Shown: piece by piece, positions 33,553 to 42,014 of the stretch | Layout: each line of letters starts with the position of its first letter | Position numbering within the stretch: the first letter of the stretch is position 1 | Made by a program: the position numbers and the translations under genes | Assembly: GCA_964504345.1 (NCBI GenBank) | Contig: CAZDDX010000009.1 | Location: 4,223-68,222, forward strand | From: CAMDTE01 sp964504345 | GTDB taxonomy: Bacteria; Bacteroidota; Bacteroidia; Flavobacteriales; Schleiferiaceae | Direction: 5' to 3' | DNA: 64,000 nucleotides | The notes under the pieces: model-generated | The model's input: only the letters and a program-made list of their open reading frames with translations | What the model was told of the DNA's origin: nothing | Database searches by the model: none

Positions 33553-34029
33553 TCAACACGCCCGCAACTTGTCCAGCAAGCTGCTCAACAACTGCGCTTC
33601 TTCCGGCGTCAGGGCGTCCTTCATGCGGTCTTGGGGCGCGTTCGTGCGTACGTCGATCTGCTCCAAAAGGGCCAAGCCGGCGTCACTGATGCGGACGTCC
33701 ACCAGCCGACGATCCCCGAGACTGACGCACTTTTCCACATACTTCATCTTGGCCAACCGGTCCACCAAACGGGACGCGTCGCTCATTTTGTCCAGCATCC
33801 GGTCCCGAATCTCCCAGGTGGTTACGGGCTGCGGGTGTTGGCCGCGTAATATGCGTAAAACGTTGAATTGTTGGCCCGTCAAGCCGTACGGTTTCAGCCA
33901 CTGCGCCAGTTGCTCCTTGAGCCACCCGTTGGTAAACAGAATGTTGAGGACCACGCGCTGGTGATCGCTCTCAAAGCTGGACTGCTTGATCTCCTCTGCG
34001 AGGCTTTTGACGGGAACCGACGTCTTCAC
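33553..34029 (-). CDS. MarR-family transcriptional regulator
   Basis: 158 residues from GTG (a TTG one codon earlier is equally possible). The winged helix covers about residues 35-120: LTGQQFNVLRILRGQHPQPVTTWEIRDRMLDKMSDASRLVDRLAKMKYVEKCVSLGDRRLVDVRISDAGLALL, with the wing in GDRRLVDV. Flanking helices would form the dimer interface. It begins four to seven bases after the frr stop and probably shares its transcript. Ligand and targets are unknown; regulators of this type often respond to phenolic or oxidative signals. Confidence 0.88.
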   Translation of the reverse strand: MKTSVPVKSLAEEIKQSSFESDHQRVVLNILFTNGWLKEQLAQWLKPYGLTGQQFNVLRILRGQHPQPVTTWEIRDRMLDKMSDASRLVDRLAKMKYVEKCVSLGDRRLVDVRISDAGLALLEQIDVRTNAPQDRMKDALTPEEAQLLSSLLDKLRAC

Positions 34030-34033
34030 CAAT

Positions 34034-34597
34034 TTAGACGGTCATGATTTCCGCTTCCTTCTCCGTAATGAGGTTCTCCACCTTGGCCACGTAGGCGTTG
34101 GTCAGGTCCTGAATCTGCTTTTCCAAGTCCTTGGCCGTGTCCTCCGGAAGTCCGTCCTTCTCCAAGCGCTTGGTCTCGTCCATGCCCTCCTTGCGGCCCG
34201 ACCGAATGCTCACTTTGGCCTCCTCGCCTTCTTCGCGCGCCATTTTCACCAGCGACTTCCGACGCTCCTCCGTCAACGGCGGGATGTTGATGATGATGGC
34301 CTCCCCGTTGTTCATGGGGTTGAAGCCCAAGTTGCCGTTGATGATGGCGCGCTCGATGTCCGGAATCAACTTCTTCTCCCAAGGCTGCACCAACAAGGTA
34401 CGCGCATCCGGCGTGTTGATGTTAGCCACCTGCGCCAAGGGCGTCATGGCTCCGTAGTAGTCCACCCGAACGCCTTCCAGCATGGCCGGATTGGCGCGCC
34501 CCGCCCGAATCTTCAACAAGGCCTTCTCCAAGTGCGCAATGGCCTTGTTCATGTCCTCCTTAACCGAATCTTTGATGAGCTGAATATCCTCTTCCAT
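34034..34597 (-). CDS. frr: Ribosome recycling factor
   Basis: 187 residues, normal length. It splits post-termination ribosomes together with EF-G. IRAGRANPAMLEGVRVDYYGAMTPLAQVANI covers the conserved head region. NPMNNGEAIIINIPPLTEERRKSLVK and the long C-terminal helices are typical. On the minus strand a perfect TAAATTTG box (34614-34621) ends 16 bases before the ATG. In most Bacteroidota frr directly follows pyrH; here a DUF4143 ATPase gene lies between them. Confidence 0.97.
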   Translation of the reverse strand: MEEDIQLIKDSVKEDMNKAIAHLEKALLKIRAGRANPAMLEGVRVDYYGAMTPLAQVANINTPDARTLLVQPWEKKLIPDIERAIINGNLGFNPMNNGEAIIINIPPLTEERRKSLVKMAREEGEEAKVSIRSGRKEGMDETKRLEKDGLPEDTAKDLEKQIQDLTNAYVAKVENLITEKEAEIMTV

Positions 34598-34626
34598 GGG
34601 GTATGACTTTGTGCAAATTTACGGGA

Positions 34627-35763
34627 TTATACCGTTAAAAATCGCTCGTAATTGGTTCGATCAATGCGTTCCACGGACTTGTTGTAGTTTTTTTCAAACT
34701 GCGGCGGAGTCTTCATGGCCTTGCCCGGACGCCACTTAAATTCAAAGGCCGCCAGGTCTCCATCCTGCAGTTCTAGATAATCTACTTCCTGCTGGTCCGT
34801 GGTACGCCAAAAGAATTGTTTGACGGTCTTTCCTGCGTAATGCAACGCCTTTCTGCGCTCCGAAAACAAGAAATTTTCCCACAGCGCACCCACGTCCGCC
34901 CGCTGCTCCAAGGGTAAAAAATTGCCCAGCACCGCATTCCGGATGCCGTTGTCGAAAAAAAATACTTTCCGACTGTTCTTCAGCTCTTTGCGCTCGTTTT
35001 TACTATAACTGGGAACCGTAAAAACCACAAAAGTCTTCTCCAACAAATCCAAGTACCGCGCCACCGTCCCTTTGTCTATTCCCAAAAGACGAGACAATTC
35101 GTTGTAGTTCACTTCACTGCCCACCTGGAGGGCCAGAGCGCGCACCAAGCGCTCCAATTGGTCCGCCCTGCGAATACCTGTCAGCGCAAGCAAGTCGTGG
35201 TACAGGGCACCGGAAGCCAATTCGTTCAATTGCTCTTCCGCTTGTCCGGGATAAACCAGGACTTCCGGATACATGCCGTACACCAAGCGATCTTCCAAGG
35301 AGGACTCTGCGGCCAAAACACCGGCTGCACGGCTCCATTCCTGCCAGGAAATCCCCAACAACAACTCCACCCGCTTTCGGCCAGTCAAAAACTCACCCAT
35401 TCGTTGGTTGATTTCCAACGCGGACGAACCGCTCACCAAAACACGTACCTGAGGAAATCGGTCTGCCAACATTTTCAGGGCCAAACCTAATTGATCCACG
35501 CGCTGCGCCTCGTCCAGAAAAACAAGGTCTACACCGTCCAACAAAACCCGGAAACGCTCGTACTCTACGGCGTTCAGTACCTCCCGTGTAGCACGATCGT
35601 CAGCGTCCCAATAGGCAAAGGAGCGCCCCTCCAACACCTTGCGAAGCAAGGTGGTCTTGCCCACTTGGCGCGGACCAAGAATCACCTGCACCTTGGCCGG
35701 TTTCTCGTTCAACCGCGTCCGCAAGCGATCTTCTAAAATTCGGGGGATGTAGCTCAGTTTCAC
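34627..35763 (-). CDS. AAA_14/DUF4143 ATPase inserted between pyrH and frr
   Basis: 378 residues from GTG. The N-terminal AAA_14 domain has Walker A LGPRQVGKTTLLR (about 29-41), Walker B VDLVFLDEAQR, and VLVSGSSALEI. The middle has the winged-helix-like VNYNELSRLLGIDKGTVARYLDLLEKTFVV. The C-terminal DUF4143 nuclease-like part has FFWRTTDQQEVDYLEL...AFEFKW, resembling the E/D-x-K of PD-(D/E)xK folds. The biological role of this very widespread family is not known. TAACTTTG ends four bases before the GTG, and tandem 32-base repeats lie behind it. Confidence 0.88.
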   Translation of the reverse strand: MKLSYIPRILEDRLRTRLNEKPAKVQVILGPRQVGKTTLLRKVLEGRSFAYWDADDRATREVLNAVEYERFRVLLDGVDLVFLDEAQRVDQLGLALKMLADRFPQVRVLVSGSSALEINQRMGEFLTGRKRVELLLGISWQEWSRAAGVLAAESSLEDRLVYGMYPEVLVYPGQAEEQLNELASGALYHDLLALTGIRRADQLERLVRALALQVGSEVNYNELSRLLGIDKGTVARYLDLLEKTFVVFTVPSYSKNERKELKNSRKVFFFDNGIRNAVLGNFLPLEQRADVGALWENFLFSERRKALHYAGKTVKQFFWRTTDQQEVDYLELQDGDLAAFEFKWRPGKAMKTPPQFEKNYNKSVERIDRTNYERFLTV

Positions 35764-35767
35764 AGAA

Positions 35768-35775
35768 CAAAGTTA
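35768..35775 (-). promoter_or_regulatory. -7 box TAACTTTG of the DUF4143 ATPase gene
   Basis: Perfect TAnnTTTG on the minus strand with TTCT before the GTG start (four-base gap), supporting GTG as the true start. Confidence 0.66.
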
Positions 35776-35795
35776 GGAATATTTCTTTCTAATCC

Positions 35796-35859
35796 CCAAT
35801 TATCCGGTTTTTTAGCGATTATAATCGCCAATTATCCCGTTTTTTGGCGCATTAGCGCC
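35796..35859. repeat. Two tandem 32-base repeat units upstream of the DUF4143 ATPase
   Basis: Each unit is CCAATTATCC[G/C]GTTTTTT followed by a palindrome-bearing tail. In unit 1 (35796-35827) the tail includes the perfect palindrome GCGATTATAATCGC (35815-35828). In unit 2 (35828-35859) it is GGCGC-ATTA-GCGCC. The first 22 bases differ at only two positions. A partial third unit (GGGGATTAG on the minus strand) lies nearer the gene. A 32-base period is about three helical turns, so a protein could bind one face; iteron-like operator is the likeliest reading. Confidence 0.65.
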
Positions 35860-35887
35860 ACGCCTTACAGGCTCCAAAAAACAAAAA

Positions 35888-35910
35888 AGCCGGAATTGTT
35901 CATTCCAGCT
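35888..35910 (-). terminator. Intrinsic terminator of pyrH
   Basis: On the minus strand AGC-GGAAT pairs with ATTCC-GCT (one internal mismatch, five-base loop) and is followed by six T. It lies 66 bases past the pyrH stop. Confidence 0.75.
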
Positions 35911-35975
35911 CTTTGTCATTCAATTATTTAGACAAACCTATGCCCTAGGTTTGGCATAGGATGCCGGGCAAATCC

Positions 35976-36689
35976 TCAACCGCGGGGATCCACCAGGGTG
36001 CCCACCACTTCGCCGCGCACCACGCGCGTCAGGTTTCCGGGAGCATTCATGTCAAACACCACAATGGGCAATTCGTTTTCTTTGGACAAGGTAAAGGCCG
36101 TCAAGTCCATCACGTTCAATCCCTTCTCGTACACTTCGGAGAAGGTCAGCGTGTCGTACTTGGTGGCGGTGAGGTCCTTCTCAGGATCTGCCGTATAGAT
36201 GCCGTCCACCCGGGTGCCTTTCAAAATGACGTCTGCTTCAATCTCAATAGCACGCAAGGTGGCTGCCGTGTCCGTGGTGAAGTACGGGTTGCCCGTTCCA
36301 CCTCCAAAAATGACCACACGACCTTTCTCCAAATGACGGATGGCTTTGCGTCGAATAAAAGGCTCCGCAATTTTATCCATCTCAATGGCAGACTGCAGTC
36401 GTGTGAACACGCCTTCTGCTTCCAGGGCGCCTTGCAGCGCCAAACCATTGATCATGGTGGCCAACATGCCCATGTAGTCTGCTTGCACGCGGTCCATGCC
36501 CTTTCCGGCACCTTCCATACCGCGGAAAATATTGCCACCGCCAATGACGATGCCTACTTGTACTCCCAATTCCACTACCGCCTTGATTTCGCGGGCATAC
36601 GTTTGCAGTTGTGCCGGCTCAATGCCGTAGGACTGGGTGCCCATCAGCGCTTCGCCGCTGAGCTTGAGGAGAATTCTCTTGTACTTCAT
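35976..36689 (-). CDS. pyrH: UMP kinase
   Basis: 237 residues from the ATG at 36689; a TTG one codon earlier is ruled out by promoter spacing. It phosphorylates UMP to UDP, feeding UDP-sugar synthesis. KRILLKLSGEALMG, VGIVIGGGNIFRG, VQADYMGMLATMINGLALQ, and GTGNPYFTTDTAATLRAIEIEADVILKGT are as expected for the hexameric bacterial amino-acid-kinase-fold enzyme. TATCTTTG on the minus strand (36697-36704) ends seven bases before the ATG. A terminator follows the gene, so it is transcribed apart from frr. Confidence 0.97.
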   Translation of the reverse strand: MKYKRILLKLSGEALMGTQSYGIEPAQLQTYAREIKAVVELGVQVGIVIGGGNIFRGMEGAGKGMDRVQADYMGMLATMINGLALQGALEAEGVFTRLQSAIEMDKIAEPFIRRKAIRHLEKGRVVIFGGGTGNPYFTTDTAATLRAIEIEADVILKGTRVDGIYTADPEKDLTATKYDTLTFSEVYEKGLNVMDLTAFTLSKENELPIVVFDMNAPGNLTRVVRGEVVGTLVDPRG

Positions 36690-36696
36690 CAAAGAT

Positions 36697-36704
36697 CAAA
36701 GATA
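36697..36704 (-). promoter_or_regulatory. -7 box TATCTTTG of pyrH
   Basis: Perfect TAnnTTTG, seven bases before the ATG. The following ATCTTTG partly repeats it. Confidence 0.62.
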
Positions 36705-36770
36705 CGTTGACCCAACGGCTTCTGAATGGAGTAGGATCACGAAAAGAAACAAAAACAAACGAGCACAAAA

Positions 36771-36795
36771 AAAGGGGCCCCGCTGGGGCCCCTTT
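36771..36795 (-). terminator. Intrinsic terminator of the rplM–rpsI–rpsB–tsf operon
   Basis: An 11-bp stem AAAGGGGCCCC/GGGGCCCCTTT with a three-base loop; on the minus strand the T-run continues to seven T. It lies 25 bases beyond the tsf stop. Confidence 0.85.
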
Positions 36796-36820
36796 GATTC
36801 ATTCTCGGTTCCGTATGGGA

Positions 36821-37642
36821 TTACATACCCAAACCTACGCGGCGGAAATCCACCACGGCCAAGCCTTTCTGCACGCTGTCCAAGTACTGGGCAACGGTCA
36901 TTTTGCTGTCCTTGATGAATTCTTGCTCCACCAAAGTGCTCTCCTTGAAGAACTTGTTCAATTTGCCTTGAGCAATTTTCTCCACCATCTCCTCGGGCTT
37001 GCCCTCTTGACGGATTTGCTCGCGAGCGATTTCCAATTCGCGCTCCAAAACCTCAGCAGGAACACTGTCCTTGTTCAAGGATACAGGATTCATGGCGGCA
37101 GCTTGCATGGCTACGTCACGGCCGGCCTCAGGGGCAGCAGCAGTCAACACAACGGCCGTGGCCAATTTGTTGTTGGAGTGGATGTAGGTAGCAACGAAGG
37201 CTCCTTCCAAGCGCTCGTAGAAAGCAATCTCAATCTTCTCACCGATGACACCGGTCTGCTCGGTCAACTTATCGGCGATGGTTCCGTTTTCAAACGAAAG
37301 GGCCAACAAATCTTCTTTTGTAGCGGGGAAACCAGCCAAGACCGTATCGGCTAATTGGTTGGCCAAAGCAACGAAGGTGTCGTTCTTGGCAACGAAGTCG
37401 GTCTCGCAGTTCAAAGAAATAACAACACCGCGCGTTGAATCACCGTTGGCTTTGGCGATCACAACACCTTCGGTGGCGTCGCGATCGGCGCGCTTGGCAG
37501 CGATCTTCTGACCCTTTTTGCGCAAGTTGTCAATGGCTTGTTCGAAGTCTCCGTTGGCTTCGACCAAAGCGTTTTTGCAGTCCATCATGCCTGCACCCGT
37601 GATTTGGCGCAGCTTGTTTACGTCGGCAGCGGTAATGGCCAT
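36821..37642 (-). CDS. tsf: Elongation factor Ts
   Basis: 273 residues. It exchanges GDP for GTP on EF-Tu. The UBA-like N terminus ITAADVNKLRQITGAGMMDCKNALVEANGDFEQAIDNLRKKG matches the family signature. VVISLNCETDFVAKNDTF starts the core, and a second core copy follows after residue about 150. It lies in the standard ribosomal order downstream of rpsB and ends at a strong terminator. Confidence 0.97.
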   Translation of the reverse strand: MAITAADVNKLRQITGAGMMDCKNALVEANGDFEQAIDNLRKKGQKIAAKRADRDATEGVVIAKANGDSTRGVVISLNCETDFVAKNDTFVALANQLADTVLAGFPATKEDLLALSFENGTIADKLTEQTGVIGEKIEIAFYERLEGAFVATYIHSNNKLATAVVLTAAAPEAGRDVAMQAAAMNPVSLNKDSVPAEVLERELEIAREQIRQEGKPEEMVEKIAQGKLNKFFKESTLVEQEFIKDSKMTVAQYLDSVQKGLAVVDFRRVGLGM

Positions 37643-37725
37643 GGCGTTTTGAATTTAATTCGGATTTGACTTTTGTGGCGTGCCGTACCGATTTCGGAAG
37701 TCCGTTGGTACAGGCGGTAAAAATA

Positions 37726-37747
37726 GGCGCGGCCCTGGGGCCGCGCC
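37726..37747 (-). promoter_or_regulatory. G+C-rich hairpin between rpsB and tsf
   Basis: A 9-bp stem GGCGCGGCC/GGCCGCGCC with a four-base loop, 12 bases past the rpsB stop. On the minus strand it is followed by TATTTTTA. It is probably a partial terminator or processing site adjusting tsf expression. Confidence 0.5.
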
Positions 37748-37759
37748 ATTAAGTTTGCG

Positions 37760-38512
37760 TTATTCCGCAGATTGGGCGGTCTTCTTGGCCAACTTGTCGT
37801 TGCCAGACTTTTCCTTTTCTTCCTTGCGGTTGGAAAGGGCCTCACGAATGCCGGCGCTTACCGTATCCATGATCAAGGAGATGGACTTGGTAGCGTCGTC
37901 GTTGGACGGGATTACAAAATCAACCAAGTGCGGGTTGCTGTTGGTGTCCACCATCGCAAACACGGGGATGCCCAAGTTGCGTGCTTCAGCAACGGCGATG
38001 TGCTCGCGCATTACGTCAACAATGAACAAAGCAGCGGGAAGACGGCTCATGTCCGCGATGGAACCCAAGTTCTTCTCCAGTTTGGCGCGTTGACGATCCA
38101 CTTGCAAGCGCTCGCGCTTGGACAGGGTGTTGAACGTACCGTCTGCTTTCATCTTGTCGATGTTGGTCATCTTCTTGATGGCCTTGCGGATGGTTACGAA
38201 GTTGGTCAACATACCTCCGGGCCAGCGCTCGGTGATGTAGGGCATGTTCAAAGCCTTTGCCGTTTCGGAAACGGTTTCTTTGGCTTGCTTCTTGGTGGCA
38301 ACAAACAAAATTTTGCGACCGCTGCCGGCGATTTTCGCCATGGCGTCCGTGGCTTCCGCCAATTTGCGCTGCGTCTTGTTCAAATCCAGGATGTGGATTC
38401 CGTTGCGCTCCATGAAGATGTAGGGAGCCATGTGCGGATTCCACTTGCGGGTCAAGTGACCAAAGTGTACGCCTGCGTCAAGCAGCGTTTGGATGTCTGG
38501 CGTTTGGGCCAT
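37760..38512 (-). CDS. rpsB: 30S ribosomal protein S2 (uS2)
   Basis: 250 residues from the ATG at 38512 (AQTPDIQTLLDAGVHFGHLTRKWNPHMAPYIF); a longer frame starting ten codons upstream lacks family support. Motifs ERNGIHILDLNKTQ, GTKKQAKETV, RWPGGMLTNF and PVFAMVDTNSNPHLVDFVIPSNDDATKSI are all present. The C terminus is extended and charged (RKEEKEKSGNDKLAKKT), as in many Bacteroidota S2 proteins. Confidence 0.97.
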   Translation of the reverse strand: MAQTPDIQTLLDAGVHFGHLTRKWNPHMAPYIFMERNGIHILDLNKTQRKLAEATDAMAKIAGSGRKILFVATKKQAKETVSETAKALNMPYITERWPGGMLTNFVTIRKAIKKMTNIDKMKADGTFNTLSKRERLQVDRQRAKLEKNLGSIADMSRLPAALFIVDVMREHIAVAEARNLGIPVFAMVDTNSNPHLVDFVIPSNDDATKSISLIMDTVSAGIREALSNRKEEKEKSGNDKLAKKTAQSAE

Positions 38513-38616
38513 GGGTATTGGGTTTACATTCACAAAAAACAACCGATGGGTAGCCGGAGCAAGCTCCGAGTCGCACCGGTTTGGATACTAAACAAACCGA
38601 TAAAAAAAGAGGTCGA

Positions 38617-39003
38617 TTAACGCTTGGAGAACTGGAAGCGCTTGCGGGCCTTCTTCTGACCGAACTTCTTGCGTTCCACCATGCGGGGGTCGCGAGTGAG
38701 CAAGCCTTCTGGCTTGAGCATCGGGCGATTCTCGCTGTTGATGGAAACCAAGCAACGGCTGATGGCCATGCGGATGGCTTCGGCTTGGCCGGTGATGCCA
38801 CCGCCCTCAACGTTCACCTTTACGTCGTATTGGTCCACCGAATTGGTCAAAGCGAAAGGCTGCAATACTTTGTACTGCAGAGCTGCAGTTCCGAAGTAGT
38901 TCTTCAGGTCGCGGTGGTTGATGGTAACTGTTCCGGTGCCGGGCTTAATGTAAACTCGAGCAACAGAGGTCTTGCGGCGACCGATGGCGTGCGTTTGAGA
39001 CAT
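38617..39003 (-). CDS. rpsI: 30S ribosomal protein S9 (uS9)
   Basis: 128 residues. HAIGRRKTSVARVYIKPGTGTVTINHRDLKNYF opens the protein, and VEGGGITGQAEAIRMAISRCLV is the family signature region. The C terminus RKKFGQKKARKRFQFSKR reaches the ribosomal P site. The start lies three bases after the rplM stop. Confidence 0.97.
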   Translation of the reverse strand: MSQTHAIGRRKTSVARVYIKPGTGTVTINHRDLKNYFGTAALQYKVLQPFALTNSVDQYDVKVNVEGGGITGQAEAIRMAISRCLVSINSENRPMLKPEGLLTRDPRMVERKKFGQKKARKRFQFSKR

Positions 39004-39006
39004 CGC

Positions 39007-39462
39007 TTAGAAAATTTCGTTCAGGTTGACAACAGTAGGCGTTTGTGCTTGGTGGGTGTGCTCAGCACCTGCAAATACATGCAAGCAGTTGAACATAGCA
39101 CGTCCCAAACGATTCTTCGGCAACATGCCGCGAACCGCTTCCTCTACAACACGCGTGGGCTTGCGCTTCATTTCGCTTGCTGGCGTAGAAAAACGCTGAC
39201 CACCGGGGTAGCCCGTGTAGCGAACGTATTTCTTGTCGTCCATCTTTTCGCCGGACAAAGCAATCTTGTCTGCGTTGATGATGATGACGTGATCGCCGCA
39301 ATTTACGTGCGGAGTGTAGGAGGGCTTGTGCTTGCCGCGGATGAGTTTGGCCACTTGCGACGACATGCGTCCCAAGGTTTGACCTTCGGCATCCACCACG
39401 AGCCAATTTTTCGTGACCGTCGCCTTATTGGCGGATAGAGTCTTATAGCTTAACGCGTCCAC
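39007..39462 (-). CDS. rplM: 50S ribosomal protein L13 (uL13)
   Basis: 151 residues from GTG. The start MDALSYKTLSANKATV matches the usual Bacteroidota N terminus, so GTG is convincing. WLVVDAEGQTLGRMSSQVAKLIRGKHKPSYTPHVNCGDHVIIINADKI and the signature around VRGMLPKNRLGRAMFNCLHVFAG are present. A TATCTTCG box (39490-39497, minus strand, one mismatch) lies 27 bases upstream. First gene of the L13–S9–S2–Ts operon. Confidence 0.97.
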   Translation of the reverse strand: MDALSYKTLSANKATVTKNWLVVDAEGQTLGRMSSQVAKLIRGKHKPSYTPHVNCGDHVIIINADKIALSGEKMDDKKYVRYTGYPGGQRFSTPASEMKRKPTRVVEEAVRGMLPKNRLGRAMFNCLHVFAGAEHTHQAQTPTVVNLNEIF

Positions 39463-39738
39463 TGTGTTATGGGTCTTTTTATGGGGCTGCGAAGATACGG
39501 AGATTTTTTGGGATTTACCAACACCTCATGGTGCAAAAAATGCAAAAGGGTGTGGGTCGACGGTTCGTCTTTTGCGTTTATCGCGGTTTTACGGGCCTTT
39601 TTGGGGGTAAAAAGCGCATCTCATCGCGCGCATCTGACGTCGGTATGCCTTTTGATACCTACCTTCGGTCTCCTCTTTTAGTGAAGCGAAATCCCCATTC
39701 TATTGTCTTTGATCGCTCCTGCTCGATTATCTTCTATA

Positions 39739-41823
39739 ATGGTTCCATACTACTCCTTCTTTATAGCGTCCGTCCGTCGGATGGCTCCGATTGTATTGAT
39801 CTGCACGGCATCCTTGCACCTGCAGGCGCAAACCGTCCACCGCTGCGGCACGGACGAGTACCATGCCGCTTTGGCGGGTTTTGAGGACCGTCGGGCACGC
39901 ACCGACGCCGCACTAGCGCAGTGGATTCAGAACAATCCGGGGCTTGACCAGTACACTCCGGAGGCCACCTACACCATTCCGGTGGTGTTCCACGTGATGT
40001 ACTACGACCAGACGGACAATATTTCCGAGGCGCAAATCAACGATGCCCTGATTCGTTTGAACAAGGATTTCCGACGCCTGAACAGCGACGCAGGCCAGTT
40101 GCGCTCCATCTTTACCGCCCGCGCCGCAGACTTGAACATTGAATTCGTTCGGGCCAAGGTGGACCCCACCGGCAAGTGCACCAACGGCATCACGCGCACA
40201 CAAACGCCCCTCACCCTGGCAGCGAACAACAACGTGAAGAGTGTTATTGGCTGGGACAATAAAAAGTACCTCAACATTTGGGTGGTGCGGGACATTGACC
40301 TCGCCGGTACCCAACCGAACGTAATTGTACTGGGCTACGCAGCGTTCCCGTACAACGGCCTTCCCGGTACGCAAGACGGCATCGTCATTCGGCACGACCA
40401 AGTGGGCGGAATCGGCACCGCCGTGAGCAACGGGCGCACGCTCACCCACGAGGCCGGGCACTACTTTAATTTGTACCACACGTTTCAAGGCGGTTGCGGC
40501 CAAGGAGACCAGTGCGCAGACACCCCCCCGGTCATCAGCGCCTCCGACGGCTGCAACAAAAACCAAAACACCTGCACCAACGACGTTCCGGACCTCCCGG
40601 ACATGCTGGAAAACTACATGGACTATTCGGACGACAACTGCATGAATACGTTCACGTTGGACCAGCGTTCGCGCGCCTGGGCCGTATTGAACTCCTTCAA
40701 CCTGCGCGGATCCCTCACGTCTCCGTCCAACTTGGTGGCCACCGGCGCCACCGTCCCCCTGCCCACCTGCATACCGGTTTCTGAATGGACCTCCAACACG
40801 CGCACTGTATGTGCGGGCGACTCCGTACAGTTCACGCAACTGGCCATTGGCTACAAGCCCCTGTTCTACCACTGGACCATCATGGACGCCTACCAGAACA
40901 ACCAGTTCCACCTCCTGACCCCCAACCCAAAAATCAAATTCACGCAACCGGGCCGTTACAAAGTGGAGTTGAACGTCAGCAACCCCGACGGTTCCTCCAC
41001 CGTGACCCGCGATGCCTACCTGACGGTGCACCCCGCCACTCCTCCCGCGGTGGCCTCCCCCAGTTGGACGCTGGAAAACTCCCTGCCCAACATGCAGTGG
41101 ACCGTAGACGAAAGCGGCGACAACATCGGCTGGGAAAGCACCTCAGCCGCAGCACACACCGGCTCCAAATCCGTCCGCATCCGGCACTTTGATGTAAAAG
41201 CGCCCGGCGGCGGCGATTTCCTGACCTCGGCACCCGTAGCCACGGGCGGCACCGGCACGCTTACCCTGAAGTTCTGGGTGGCCTTCGCCAAAAAACTGGC
41301 CAACAATACGGACCAATTGCGCATTTTCACCAGCCGCGACTGCGGTAAAACCTGGACTTTGGAACGCCTGATCACCACCTTCCAACTGAACTCCACCGCC
41401 AATCTATTCCCAACCGTAGGTTACGTTCCGCAGGCGTCGGACTGGAAGGAAATGTCCGTTTTGTTGTCCGCAACCGCGGCCAGCGCCCCGGAAATCATGG
41501 TGCGCTTTGAAAGCATCAACGGCGGCGGCAACAACCTCTATCTGGACGACATCCGTTTGTCTTACAAAGTTGGGTTGGATGAAGCCGGCGAAACTCAAGC
41601 GCTGCGCGCCTTCCCCAACCCCGGCTCCGACCGAGTTCGGCTGAGCGCCTCCCCCGCAATGGACGGCACCCAGGATTGGACGGCCACGGACTGGACCGGA
41701 CGCACGGTATGGACGGCACCCGCAGGTCGCGAAGAATTTATGGACGTGGCCACCTTCGATTGGCCGGCCGGTCTCTACATCTTCCGACGCGGGGATGCTG
41801 CGGTTCGTTGGGTTAAGGAATGA
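39739..41823 (+). CDS. Secreted M43-type metalloprotease with T9SS sorting domain
   Basis: 694 residues from the ATG at 39739; the ATG at 39781 gives a neater signal peptide (MAPIVLICTASLHLQAQ). The catalytic zinc site THEAGHYFNLYHTF (HExxHxxxxxH) sits near residue 238, with the pappalysin-type GDQCADTPP after it. A PKD-like domain follows (about 355-440: FTQPGRYKVELNVSNPDG), then a MAM/adhesin-like beta domain. The C terminus is a type A T9SS sorting signal (RAFPNPGSDRVRLS...WPAGLYIFRRG). It is exported to the cell surface or medium. A strong terminator follows. Confidence 0.88.
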   Translation: MVPYYSFFIASVRRMAPIVLICTASLHLQAQTVHRCGTDEYHAALAGFEDRRARTDAALAQWIQNNPGLDQYTPEATYTIPVVFHVMYYDQTDNISEAQINDALIRLNKDFRRLNSDAGQLRSIFTARAADLNIEFVRAKVDPTGKCTNGITRTQTPLTLAANNNVKSVIGWDNKKYLNIWVVRDIDLAGTQPNVIVLGYAAFPYNGLPGTQDGIVIRHDQVGGIGTAVSNGRTLTHEAGHYFNLYHTFQGGCGQGDQCADTPPVISASDGCNKNQNTCTNDVPDLPDMLENYMDYSDDNCMNTFTLDQRSRAWAVLNSFNLRGSLTSPSNLVATGATVPLPTCIPVSEWTSNTRTVCAGDSVQFTQLAIGYKPLFYHWTIMDAYQNNQFHLLTPNPKIKFTQPGRYKVELNVSNPDGSSTVTRDAYLTVHPATPPAVASPSWTLENSLPNMQWTVDESGDNIGWESTSAAAHTGSKSVRIRHFDVKAPGGGDFLTSAPVATGGTGTLTLKFWVAFAKKLANNTDQLRIFTSRDCGKTWTLERLITTFQLNSTANLFPTVGYVPQASDWKEMSVLLSATAASAPEIMVRFESINGGGNNLYLDDIRLSYKVGLDEAGETQALRAFPNPGSDRVRLSASPAMDGTQDWTATDWTGRTVWTAPAGREEFMDVATFDWPAGLYIFRRGDAAVRWVKE

Positions 41824-41865
41824 TGCATCGACAAGCCTGAGAATCCAGGCGACGATCAAAATAAC

Positions 41866-41896
41866 CCTCCAAAGCAAGCGATGCTTGCTTTGGAGG
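41866..41896 (+). terminator. Strong terminator hairpin after the metalloprotease
   Basis: Perfect 14-bp stem CCTCCAAAGCAAGC/GCTTGCTTTGGAGG with a GAT loop, followed by ATTATCTCTTT. It isolates the protease from the mobile mystery module downstream. Confidence 0.75.
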
Positions 41897-41948
41897 ATTA
41901 TCTCTTTACGGATATTTTCGCCAAACGTTTAAATTCATTTGTCATCTT

Positions 41949-41983
41949 AAAGATTGACTTAACGTTGTTTAATGTCAATCTTT
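41949..41983. promoter_or_regulatory. Palindromic operator of the mobile mystery A/B module
   Basis: Perfect 10-bp inverted repeat AAAGATTGAC/GTCAATCTTT around 15 bases (itself near-palindromic, TTAA...TTTAA). It lies just upstream of a TACTTTTG -7 box (41989-41996), where a bound HTH protein would block transcription. The nearby HTH protein (mobile mystery protein A) is the obvious candidate ligand. Confidence 0.7.
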
Positions 41984-42014
41984 ATCCTTACTTTTGACTT
42001 GAATAGTGAACGTC

